A DNA stretch of 64,000 nt from Microvirga flavescens (lineage in GTDB: Bacteria; Pseudomonadota; Alphaproteobacteria; Rhizobiales; Beijerinckiaceae): NCBI RefSeq assembly GCF_003290125.1, contig NZ_QMKH01000002.1, positions 124,001 to 188,000 on the forward strand. The letters run 5' to 3'. The notes below the pieces were generated by a model, which was not told where the DNA came from, ran no database searches, and saw only the letters and a program-made list of their open reading frames with translations. Position numbers and translations under genes: made by a program. Below are positions 41,813 through 49,252 of the stretch, piece by piece (position 1 is the stretch's first letter; every line of letters begins with the position of its first letter).

Positions 41813-41903
41813 ACACCAGAATGAGCGAGGATCAATCTCACGTTTATGTCAGAGCCACCCTCTCTCAAAAGGAGAAAACGGCTCCCGCGTCTGTCCGGTT
41901 CAA

Positions 41904-42974
41904 TTAAACCGAAGCGACACGCGCGCCCGCCTCGTCGAAGAGGTGCGCCTGATGGGCCACCGGCTTGAGTGCAACGGCCTGCCCGGGCTGGAGATCGACA
42001 CGCTCGCGCAAGACCACCGTGAGGCTGCCGCCCTCCGCCTTGACGATCAGCGTCGTGTCCGAGCCCGTCGGTTCGATGACAGAAACCGTGGCCGGAATGG
42101 CCCCCGGGGTTCCGGCTGGGACAACCTGCAAATGCTCCGGACGGATGCCGTAGGCAATCCTGGTGCCGTTCGCCAAAGGCGCACGCGTATCGAGTGGCAG
42201 AACGGTGCCGCTGGCGAACGTCACGCCGCCATCGCCAAGCACGCCGTCGATGAAGTTCATGGCGGGCGAGCCGATGAAGCCTGCGACGAAACGGTTGGCC
42301 GGACGGTCGTACAGCTCGAGCGGAGCACCCATTTGCTCGACGATGCCGTCATGCATCACCACGATCTTGTCGGCCATCGTCATGGCTTCGATCTGATCGT
42401 GCGTCACGTAGATCGTCGTGGTCTTCAGGCGCTGATGCAGCTCCTTGATCTCGGCGCGCATGGCGACGCGCAGCTTGGCGTCAAGGTTCGACAGAGGCTC
42501 GTCGAACAGGAACACCTGCGGATTGCGCACGATGGCGCGGCCCATCGCGACGCGTTGGCGCTGGCCTCCAGAGAGCTGACGCGGATAGCGGTCGAGCAGC
42601 GGCGTAAGGCCGAGCGAGGCCGCCGCTTCTTCCACGCGCTTCTTCTGCTCAGCCTGTGACGTGCCCTTGAGCTTGAGCGAGAAAGCCATGTTCTCCGCAA
42701 CCGTCATATGCGGATAGAGCGCATAGCTCTGAAACACCATGGCAATGTCGCGATCCTTCGGCGCGACGTCGTTCACGACGCGCGGGCCGATGCTGATCGT
42801 ACCGTCGGTGATGTCCTCAAGACCCGCGATCATGCGCAACAAGGTCGACTTTCCGCAGCCCGAGGGGCCGACGAGAATGACGAACTCGCCATCCTGAATA
42901 TCGACGCTGACGCCCTTGATGATCGAAACGGTACCGAACGACTTTTTGACGTCGCGGATCGATACATTCGCCAT
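41904..42974 (-). CDS. Sugar ABC transporter ATP-binding protein (UgpC/MalK type)
   Basis: A CUT1-family ATPase of 356 residues. Walker A VGPSGCGKST (about 36-45), FQSYALYPHMTVAEN (Q-loop region), signature LSGGQRQRVAMGRAI (about 135), Walker B VFLFDEPLSNLDAKLR. A C-terminal OB/TOBE domain (about 240-350) with YGIRPEHL is typical of MalK/UgpC proteins. It is the last gene of the phosphatase-SBP-permease-permease-nanE operon, 21 bp after nanE. UgpC-type ATPases can serve several importers, so it does not itself define the sugar. Confidence 0.93.
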   Translation of the reverse strand: MANVSIRDVKKSFGTVSIIKGVSVDIQDGEFVILVGPSGCGKSTLLRMIAGLEDITDGTISIGPRVVNDVAPKDRDIAMVFQSYALYPHMTVAENMAFSLKLKGTSQAEQKKRVEEAAASLGLTPLLDRYPRQLSGGQRQRVAMGRAIVRNPQVFLFDEPLSNLDAKLRVAMRAEIKELHQRLKTTTIYVTHDQIEAMTMADKIVVMHDGIVEQMGAPLELYDRPANRFVAGFIGSPAMNFIDGVLGDGGVTFASGTVLPLDTRAPLANGTRIAYGIRPEHLQVVPAGTPGAIPATVSVIEPTGSDTTLIVKAEGGSLTVVLRERVDLQPGQAVALKPVAHQAHLFDEAGARVASV

Positions 42975-42995
42975 GACTTTCTCCGGCCCTTGCTT

Positions 42996-43676
42996 TCAAG
43001 CCGTCCGCTGCGGGGTCGCGCGAACGAATTTCTTGGTAATTTCCCGTGGATTGGTGATCATCGTTCCGACGACGACCGCATGCGCGCCACGCCGGAACGC
43101 CTCCGCGACGAGGTCCGGCGTATCGAACCGCCCTTCCGCGATGACGGGTGCGGAGACGGCGGCGACGAGCGCGGAGAGAAGATCGAGATCCGGCCCCTCC
43201 CCTTTCGAGGCTGCCGTCTCTTCCGTGTATCCCGCAAGCGTCGTCGCGATATAGGTCGCGCCGAAGGAATGCGCGGCGATCCCTTCCTCGAGCGTTGAGA
43301 TGTCGGCAAACACTTCGCGCTTCAGTTCGTCGCGAATGCGCGCGATCAGTCGCCCGATAGGTTCACCGTTCCGCGCGCGGGGCGTCGCATCGAGCGCGAC
43401 GATATCCGCGCCGGCATGGGAGATCCGCGCGGCGCTTTCGAAATCAGGAGTGATGTAGACAGGAAAACGATCGTCCCACTCTTTCGAGATTCCGATGATC
43501 GGCAGCGTCGACACGGCGCGGATGGCCGCGACATCCTCCACGCCGTTGGCGCGAAAGCCGCTCGCCCCCCCGGCGGCGGCGGCGCGGGCCATCGCCGACA
43601 TGAAGATGGGGCCGTGCAGCGGATTGTCGGCGCGTGCCTGGCAGGAAACGACGAGCGTGCCTTTGGGGATCAGCAT
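42996..43676 (-). CDS. nanE: N-acetylmannosamine-6-phosphate 2-epimerase
   Basis: Converts ManNAc-6-P to GlcNAc-6-P in the cytoplasm. The 226-residue TIM-barrel shows LVVSCQARADNPLHGP near the N-terminus, IIGISKEWDDRFPVYITPD, VALDATPRAR, VFADISTLEEG and VIAEGRFDTPD; the LVVSCQA and ITPD regions are NanE signatures, and the catalytic Lys/Glu positions (ISKEW, AEGRF) are present. It sits inside the sugar importer operon, pointing to an N-acetyl amino sugar (ManNAc or a sialic-acid product) as cargo. No nanA or nanK is in the window. Confidence 0.9.
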   Translation of the reverse strand: MLIPKGTLVVSCQARADNPLHGPIFMSAMARAAAAGGASGFRANGVEDVAAIRAVSTLPIIGISKEWDDRFPVYITPDFESAARISHAGADIVALDATPRARNGEPIGRLIARIRDELKREVFADISTLEEGIAAHSFGATYIATTLAGYTEETAASKGEGPDLDLLSALVAAVSAPVIAEGRFDTPDLVAEAFRRGAHAVVVGTMITNPREITKKFVRATPQRTA

Positions 43677-43686
43677 CGCATTCTCC

Positions 43687-44568
43687 TCACTTCACCGCGC
43701 CGGCTGTCATGCCCTGGATGAACTGGCGCGACAGTGCGATATAGAGAAGCGTGATGGGCGCGGCGGCGATGGTAAGGCCCGCGAACAGCATGCCCCAATC
43801 CGTCGTGTATTCGCCCATGAAGGCCGTGAGGCCCTGCGGCAGGGTCTTAGCGGAATCGGTCTGGATGAAGACGAGCGGGAAGAAGAAGTCGTTCCAGATC
43901 GGCACCGCGTTCTGGATCGCCGCAATCGCCATTGGCGGACGCGCGAGAGGCAGCATGACCGACCACATGATGCGCGGCTCGGAAGCGCCATCGATGCGCG
44001 CGGCATCCTCGAGCTCGGACGGCAGCGAGCGCAGGAAGCCTGCCATGATGAACACGGCGGAAGGCAGACCGATAGCCGTATAGGTGACGATCAGGCTCCA
44101 GCGGCTGTCGAGAAGGTTCAGATCGCGCAGCAGGATGAAGAGCGGGATAACCGCGAGCTTGAGCGGCAGCATCAACCCCGCGAGGAAGAACAAAAGGACG
44201 AAGGTGTTGGTGCGCGACTCGTAGCGAGCAACGGCATAACCCGCCATCGTTCCGAGAACGAGGATCAACAGGATCGAGACGCCCGTGACGATGACCGAAT
44301 TGACAAAGTAAGTCGGCATCGACGTTTCGCCGAGCACGCGGGCGAAGTTCTGGATTTGCGTGAAATCAGGCAGCGCAAACGGATGCTCGAAAATCTCACC
44401 TGTCGTCTTGAAGGCCGAGAGAACCATCACCACGACGGGATAGAGCATGATGAACGAGTTCAGGATCAGGATGATCTGAGCCAGGAACGCGAAGGAGATG
44501 GCCCGCGACGGCGCGGAGGAATGCGTGATCGAGGCGCTCAAAACTGAATCTCCCGACGGCGCAGCCAC
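43687..44568 (-). CDS. Sugar ABC transporter permease (MalG/UgpE type)
   Basis: CUT1 permease of 293 residues with six spans. The EAA loop is LPSELEDAARIDGASEPRIM, followed by LPLARPPMAIAAIQNAVPIWNDFFFPLVF. The start overlaps the end of the other permease by about 31 bp. nanE begins 11 bp after its stop. Confidence 0.92.
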   Translation of the reverse strand: MAAPSGDSVLSASITHSSAPSRAISFAFLAQIILILNSFIMLYPVVVMVLSAFKTTGEIFEHPFALPDFTQIQNFARVLGETSMPTYFVNSVIVTGVSILLILVLGTMAGYAVARYESRTNTFVLLFFLAGLMLPLKLAVIPLFILLRDLNLLDSRWSLIVTYTAIGLPSAVFIMAGFLRSLPSELEDAARIDGASEPRIMWSVMLPLARPPMAIAAIQNAVPIWNDFFFPLVFIQTDSAKTLPQGLTAFMGEYTTDWGMLFAGLTIAAAPITLLYIALSRQFIQGMTAGAVK

Positions 44569-45470
44569 AGGGTAAGCATCGACGCGAACACGACGATGAA
44601 CAGGAACAGAAGCGTCGCGAGCGCGGAGCCCTGCCCGAAATTCTGGATGCTGGCGCTCTGGTTGCCGAAGGCCGTGCGATAGAAAACGAGGCCGAGAACG
44701 TCGGTCGAGCCATAAGGCGATCCGTCAAGGCCCACCATCACGTACGGAATTTCGAACCAGTTGAACGCACCGATGAAGAGAAGCGTGAAGAGAATGGTCG
44801 TGCTCGGCGCAACGAGCGGCCACACGACATTCTTGAGCAGTTGCCATTCGCTCGTTCCATCAAGCCGCGCGGCTTCGATGATCTCGGAGGGGATGCGCTG
44901 CATGCCGGCGAGATAGACGAGCGTCGGAAAGCCGACGAAGTGCCAGGCATTGGCGAGGATGAGCGCGCCAAGCGCGGTCGAGGCATCGCCGAGCCAGGGC
45001 TTCGCAAGCGCGTCGAGACCGACCGTATAAAGCGCCTGGTTCACGAGCCCGAAATTCGGATTGAGAAACAGCTTCCACAGGAAGCCGACGATGATCGTCG
45101 AGAGCACCACGGGAACGAAAACGGCCACGCGGTGGAAGCGGAAGCCAAAGGGCTCCCTGTAGAGCAGCCACGCGAGGAAGAACCCGCCGCCGTTCTGGAT
45201 GATCATCAGCGCGATGAGCGCATAGACGTTGTGAAGAAAGGCGTTCCACACCACCGGGCCCATGGTGGGGCCGAACAGAACGTCCTTGAAATTGGCCAGT
45301 CCCACGAAATCGCCCCGCGCCAGACCGCGCCATTCATAGAAGGCGTAGGCGAAGGCGGAGAGGATCGGATAGACCACGAACAGTGACATGAAGGCGATGG
45401 GCGGAACGACGAGAAACGCCACCCAGCTTCGATGCTTCAGCGTGCGGGCCTGTTTGGGCGAGACGGGCAT
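44538..45470 (-). CDS. Sugar ABC transporter permease (MalF/UgpA type)
   Basis: CUT1 permease; the ATG at 45470 (MPVSPKQARTLKH) gives 310 residues and excludes an upstream open stretch that merely reads the terminator hairpin at 45490. Six spans; EAA loop RIPSEIIEAARLDGTSEWQL; VVWPLVAPSTTILFTLLFIG. The 60-bp gap to the binding-protein gene holds an intrinsic-terminator-like hairpin, so this gene is probably expressed below the binding protein. Confidence 0.92.
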   Translation of the reverse strand: MPVSPKQARTLKHRSWVAFLVVPPIAFMSLFVVYPILSAFAYAFYEWRGLARGDFVGLANFKDVLFGPTMGPVVWNAFLHNVYALIALMIIQNGGGFFLAWLLYREPFGFRFHRVAVFVPVVLSTIIVGFLWKLFLNPNFGLVNQALYTVGLDALAKPWLGDASTALGALILANAWHFVGFPTLVYLAGMQRIPSEIIEAARLDGTSEWQLLKNVVWPLVAPSTTILFTLLFIGAFNWFEIPYVMVGLDGSPYGSTDVLGLVFYRTAFGNQSASIQNFGQGSALATLLFLFIVVFASMLTLWLRRREIQF

Positions 45471-45483
45471 GGGTTGAACCCTC

Positions 45484-45517
45484 AAAAAATGGCGGCGGGC
45501 ACGAGAGCCCGCCGCCA
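45484..45517 (-). terminator. Attenuator-like hairpin between binding protein and permeases
   Basis: On the minus strand TGGCGGCGGGC (45517-45507) pairs perfectly with GCCCGCCGCCA (45500-45490) around a 6-nt loop, then TTTTTT (45489-45484). It begins 14 bases after the binding-protein stop. This is a complete intrinsic-terminator signature inside an operon; partial read-through is inferred. Confidence 0.8.
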
Positions 45518-45530
45518 CTTATCCAAAGTG

Positions 45531-46781
45531 TTACTTCTGGAACGGCTTGTAGTAGGTCGCGATGCCCTTGTTGATCTCGGCAGCGGCCTGCTCCGGGGTC
45601 TGCTGACCGGCGAGCATCTTCTGAATGTTCGACTGCAGAAGAACCGAGCCGCTCGGCTCCTGATAACGGAAGCGGACCAGCATCAGGTAGGACATCGAGT
45701 TCTCGGCAAGCTTCGCCACGTCCTGGGTGATCGCGTCCTCGATCTTGATGCCCTTGATCGGCGACAGGTTCTTCAGCGTGTTGGTGAAGGCCGTGCCGTA
45801 TTCGGGCGTCGCGAGGAAGCGCACGAACTTCAGGGCCGCGTCCTTCTTCTCGGACTTGGCGTTCACCGCATAGCCGCCGTCATAGTAGGTGGCGATGATA
45901 GCCTGGTCGCCTGCCTTCAGGACGGGAGCCGGGAACACGCCGAGATCGAGCATCGGGTTCTGGTTCTTGAAATTCGCAACCTCATACGAACCGCCCGCGA
46001 ACATGGCGGCGCGGCCAGCAACGAAGAGCTGCTGCGACGAGGGATAATCCACGCCGGTGAAGTTCGGCGAGAAGTACTGGCTGATGTCCTTCAGCTTGGC
46101 CAGCGCGTTGACGAAACGCGGATCGGTGAAGTTCGCCTTGCCGGTGACGATGTCTTCCTCGAACTGCTTGCCGAGCATGGACGAAAGCAGGCCGCCGACG
46201 ATGGTCTCGTTCTGCCAGGCCGTCGCCGTGCCGTTGCCGAAGGGGCTGATGTTCTTGGCCTTCAGCGCCTGCGCAACAGCGAGAAGCTCATCCCAGGTCT
46301 TCGGCGGGTTCAGGCCGGCATCCTTGAAGATCTTCTTGTTGTAGACCACGAGCTGCGCCTGCATGGCGAAGGGAACCGCGTAGACCTTGCCATCCGCGCG
46401 CAGCGTCTCGGCGGCGAGCGCCGGTGCGGGGAAGTTCGCCAGTTCCGGCGCGTTCTGCTGGTCGAGCGCGAGCAGGTAGCCGGGGGTCGCGATGGTCTCG
46501 AGATTGCCGTAGGCGCGAACCTGGATCACATCCGGCCCACGACCGGCGGCGAGCGCGGTGGAGAGGATCGTCTGGTAGTTCTCAGGCGCATAGGTCTCGA
46601 ACTTCACCGAGATCTCGGGCTCCTTGGCCTCGAACTTCTTGATGATGTCCTGATAGAAAGCCTTGTCTTCCTGGCGCCAGCTCCAGAAGGTCAGCTCGGT
46701 CTTCGCCCAGGCGGATCCCGCCGTCAGAGCAACATAGCCGCCCATCGCGGCGCTCATCAGAATTCGTCTCGTCAGCTTCAT
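45531..46781 (-). CDS. Sugar ABC transporter substrate-binding protein
   Basis: Periplasmic SBP_bac_1 (CUT1) protein of 416 residues. Signal peptide MKLTRRILMSAAMGG... ends near GSAWA|KTE. LTFWSWRQEDKAFYQDIIKKF follows, then GPDVIQVRAYGNLETIATPG and TWDELLAVAQALKAKNISPF, typical of the family. GAGGGACG precedes the ATG. A NanE in the same operon suggests an amino-sugar ligand. Confidence 0.92.
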   Translation of the reverse strand: MKLTRRILMSAAMGGYVALTAGSAWAKTELTFWSWRQEDKAFYQDIIKKFEAKEPEISVKFETYAPENYQTILSTALAAGRGPDVIQVRAYGNLETIATPGYLLALDQQNAPELANFPAPALAAETLRADGKVYAVPFAMQAQLVVYNKKIFKDAGLNPPKTWDELLAVAQALKAKNISPFGNGTATAWQNETIVGGLLSSMLGKQFEEDIVTGKANFTDPRFVNALAKLKDISQYFSPNFTGVDYPSSQQLFVAGRAAMFAGGSYEVANFKNQNPMLDLGVFPAPVLKAGDQAIIATYYDGGYAVNAKSEKKDAALKFVRFLATPEYGTAFTNTLKNLSPIKGIKIEDAITQDVAKLAENSMSYLMLVRFRYQEPSGSVLLQSNIQKMLAGQQTPEQAAAEINKGIATYYKPFQK

Positions 46782-46815
46782 TTTCGTCCCTCAACTTGTT
46801 GACGTCTTCTCTCAC

Positions 46816-46845
46816 CGAAAAGGCTCAGTACTCCGGGCCTTTTCG
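46816..46845. repeat. Inverted repeat over the phosphatase stop codon
   Basis: CGAAAAGGC (46816-46824) and GCCTTTTCG (46837-46845) are perfect 9-bp arms around a 12-nt loop holding the TGA of the phosphatase gene. No long T-run follows, so a processing or stability hairpin between the first two cistrons is more likely than a terminator. Confidence 0.5.
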
Positions 46846-47727
46846 TGATTCCTTGCAATTCTCGTGCAGCGCGACCACGAGAACGGTCGCATCGTCGTGC
46901 ACCTTCACCCGTGGAAAGGCTGTCGTCGCATCGTCCCGCTGCTCCAGTTCGCGCAGTTCCTGCATCAGGCCAAGGGCCTGCCCCGCGCCAAGAGCAGCAT
47001 AAAGCGTCTCGTCCGTATAGACGTCGAACACGTCCACGAGCCGCATGAAACCATCGGTTGCCAGCACGATCGGCTGCCCCGGCGCGACACGCGCCTCGAA
47101 CCGCAGCTCCCTCCCCGCCCAGGGGCGAAGCGGATGCACGACCCAATACCCATCGGGCTGGTTGAGCCTGGTCCGGTTTTCCAAAATCTGCAGGCGTGTT
47201 TCTTCCGGCATGACGCCGGTTTCCCGGTCGGAGCGCCCGAGCGTCGCAAGAGTGCGCCGCTCAAAGGGCTTCGCCCGCTCGTCAGTCCAGCGCACCAGCC
47301 CCTCCGGGGTCGGCACGAGGGCGACCACATCACCGAGAAAAGCGCCCTCGATAACCAGCGCCCCACCCTCCGCAGCATCCCGGCAATGGATGACGCCGAG
47401 GCAGGCCGAAGGGGCGGCCTGCACTTCTCCGGCGGGCACTCCGGGCGCAACCGCAGAGAAAGCCGCGCCGATCTGGGCTTCCAGGGAAGAAAACAGCGTC
47501 TCGGCGCTCTCATTGGCGCAAGCCTGCAGCACGTCGCCAAGGCACGCGGCGAGCCAGGCGGCATCGCTTCGGCCCGGGGTCAGATGCGCTCCGGCGACAC
47601 CAGTCGCCCCGTCGATGATCCAGGCATGACGGGCGCGCGCGCCCAACCCATCCTCATTGGTCTGGGCTCCAGGCACGGACAATTGCTGCAATGTCCGGAA
47701 ACAGGGGATGAAACCAGGGTCGCTCAC
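46825..47727 (-). CDS. Divergent PP2C-family serine/threonine phosphatase
   Basis: A 300-residue soluble protein, first gene of the nanE/sugar importer operon. PP2C-like metal motifs are visible though spaced unusually: QTNEDGLGARARHAWIIDGATG (about 22-43, two Asp), VLATDGFMRLVDVF (about 219-232) and RDDATTAF...DDATVLVVAL near the C-terminus. No membrane span or HAMP domain is present. The start codon GTG at 47727 has a G-rich stretch too close to be an ideal ribosome-binding site. A PP2C phosphatase leading a sugar-transport operon hints at control of the importer or its sugar kinase by dephosphorylation, or at a small-molecule phosphatase; both are inference. Confidence 0.75.
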   Translation of the reverse strand: MSDPGFIPCFRTLQQLSVPGAQTNEDGLGARARHAWIIDGATGVAGAHLTPGRSDAAWLAACLGDVLQACANESAETLFSSLEAQIGAAFSAVAPGVPAGEVQAAPSACLGVIHCRDAAEGGALVIEGAFLGDVVALVPTPEGLVRWTDERAKPFERRTLATLGRSDRETGVMPEETRLQILENRTRLNQPDGYWVVHPLRPWAGRELRFEARVAPGQPIVLATDGFMRLVDVFDVYTDETLYAALGAGQALGLMQELRELEQRDDATTAFPRVKVHDDATVLVVALHENCKESRKGPEY

Positions 47728-47734
47728 CCCCTAC

Positions 47735-47770
47735 TGGTCTCATATTGGTCGCCTTCTGTCCATAGTGGTC
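47735..47770. promoter_or_regulatory. Three TGGTC direct repeats before the nanE/sugar importer operon
   Basis: TGGTC occurs at 47735-47739, 47746-47750 and 47766-47770, 11 and 20 bp apart, so all on one face of the helix, 8-43 bases before the phosphatase start. Direct repeats are how NanR-type GntR regulators bind (GGTATA in E. coli). No regulator gene lies in the window. Confidence 0.5.
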
Positions 47771-47929
47771 TTAACCCTGCCGGGAAAGTTATCGGCAACC
47801 ATTTTGCGGGACGGATCGGCCTTGCCCGCCGCCCGACAAAATTCCGCTACAGTTCGGTTCTTCTAGAAACGTCACGATGAAGACGAGCCTTCTCTCGAAT
47901 AGCCGTGGCGCAATGGTCAGCAAGCCGCT

Positions 47930-48036
47930 AGAGCATGATCAGAACAAGTGGGAACCGGGTGTTCGCCCGGATCATGCGACAAATAAAAGGAGTCTCGAGC
48001 CTGATCGTGTTTCAAAGAGACACGATCAGGCTCGAG
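47930..48036. repeat. Dispersed palindromic element, copy 4 (modules A and B)
   Basis: Module A arms GCATGATC (47933-47940) and GATCATGC (47970-47977) around AGAACAAG...GTTCGCCCG. Linker GACAAATAAAAGGAGT follows. Module B arms CTCGAGCCTGATCGTGT (47994-48010) and ACACGATCAGGCTCGAG (48020-48036) are perfect over 17 bp with loop TTCAAAGAG. Compared with 15734-15835 the whole composite is inverted, with the same modules, linker and loop. Confidence 0.85.
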
Positions 48037-48089
48037 CTGGACGAACGATTTTTGCGTCCTTTCAGACCTTTCGGAATGAGAGCGCCCCC

Positions 48090-49094
48090 ATGAACCAGCA
48101 GATTCGATTCTGGGTTTTTGCGATGCTCATCGGCGCGCTGGCCGGGTCGTTCTATGCCTTCATCTTTCACAACGGAAAGCCCCTGATCGGCTCGGCCTAC
48201 GGGATCGTGACCGCGCTTTTCCTGTTAAGTTTCGAGCGTGGGCATCTTTTTGCGAGGCTGCAGAAGCGCCTGAAGCGGCTTTCAGCCCCGCTCTATGCCC
48301 TGAGCTCAATCTCGATCTATGTGACCCTGATCGTCTTGAGCAACGTCATTGCAGGCAGCGCTCTCCTGGCGCTGGGCGTTCTTGACGATCCGTTCTGGGA
48401 GACGGTGCTGCCGACCCCGCGCATCCTCGTCTACTCCCTCATTGTCTCCGCCTTCGTCGCCTTCATCCTGCGGATGCGGGATCTCGTGGGTAGCGAGGTG
48501 TTCTTCAACCTCCTGATCGGGCGTTACTACCGGCCGGTGGAGGAAGACCGCGTGTTCCTCTTCATCGATCTCGTCGGCTCGACCTCGATGGCCGAGAAGA
48601 TGGGACCGATGCGCTATCAGGAGTTTCTCGGCGCCTTCTTCGCAACCCTCGCGGACCCCGTGCGCCGCGCGCATGGTTCGCTCGACGACTACATCGGCGA
48701 CATGGCGATGATTACCTGGCCTCTCAAGCGCGGCGTGCAGGACGCCCGCTGCCTGCGCTGCGTGCGCGCCGCCCAAAGGCAGATTGAGCGGGACGCCGGG
48801 GAATGGCGAGCCCGCTTCGGGGTCGTTCCAAGGTTCCGCGCGGCGCTCCATTGCGGGCCCGTCGTCACGGCGGAAATCGGGGTCGAGAAGCACAAGATCG
48901 CCTATGTCGGCGACACGGTGAACGCCACCGCACGCCTGGAGACCCTCGGCAAGGCCTTCAATGAGGCGTTCCTGGTGTCGAGCGATCTCCTGAGCAAGAT
49001 CAAGCTGCCCCCGGGCTTCACCGTCCGCGATCTCGGCCCCCATGCCGTGCGGGGCCGGGACCAGCATCTCACCGTCATGGCCGTGGACAGCTGA
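48090..49094 (+). CDS. Membrane-bound class III adenylate/guanylate cyclase
   Basis: The ATG at 48090, with GAATGAGAG upstream, gives 334 residues. About four membrane spans fill residues 1-135. The catalytic domain (about 150-330) shows FLFIDLVGSTSMAEKMG with the first metal Asp, DDYIGDMAMITWP with the second, and VGDTVNATARLE. The first metal site and transition-state region look intact, so cyclase activity is plausible; cAMP versus cGMP is not settled. Monocistronic, facing away from the sugar operon. Confidence 0.88.
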   Translation: MNQQIRFWVFAMLIGALAGSFYAFIFHNGKPLIGSAYGIVTALFLLSFERGHLFARLQKRLKRLSAPLYALSSISIYVTLIVLSNVIAGSALLALGVLDDPFWETVLPTPRILVYSLIVSAFVAFILRMRDLVGSEVFFNLLIGRYYRPVEEDRVFLFIDLVGSTSMAEKMGPMRYQEFLGAFFATLADPVRRAHGSLDDYIGDMAMITWPLKRGVQDARCLRCVRAAQRQIERDAGEWRARFGVVPRFRAALHCGPVVTAEIGVEKHKIAYVGDTVNATARLETLGKAFNEAFLVSSDLLSKIKLPPGFTVRDLGPHAVRGRDQHLTVMAVDS

Positions 49095-49164
49095 GCCCGG
49101 TCACATGAGCGAAGGAGCCACCCTTCGCCTTCGCCTTGAAACGGGGGCATCCAATCGGATATGA

Positions 49165-49181
49165 CCTTCCGCATCGGAAGG
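49165..49181 (+). terminator. Possible weak terminator after the cyclase gene
   Basis: CCTTCCG (49165-49171) and CGGAAGG (49175-49181) form a perfect stem with a 3-nt loop, followed by CGCAATTTCT. The T-run is poor. It lies between the cyclase stop and the RTX start. Confidence 0.35.
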
Positions 49182-49252
49182 CGCAATTTCTCACCCCAGC
49201 CCCTCCGTTCCTGAGCGCCCGCCGCCTCGGTGGGCTGGAGTGTGTCGCCGCG

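Larger units (their letters stand above)
47728..48089. other. Divergent intergenic region, sugar operon/nucleotide cyclase
   Basis: Between the phosphatase start and the cyclase ATG. It holds the TGGTC repeats, a possible palindrome TTCTAGAA at 47863-47870, and the composite palindromic element at 47930-48036. A frame in phase with the cyclase runs open from an ATG at 47877 straight through the repeat; it is not protein-like. Confidence 0.6.

Noticed and set aside
47877..48089. Upstream extension of the nucleotide cyclase by 71 codons
   Set aside because: Most of it translates the palindromic element; membrane-domain similarity and a plausible ribosome-binding site begin at 48090.
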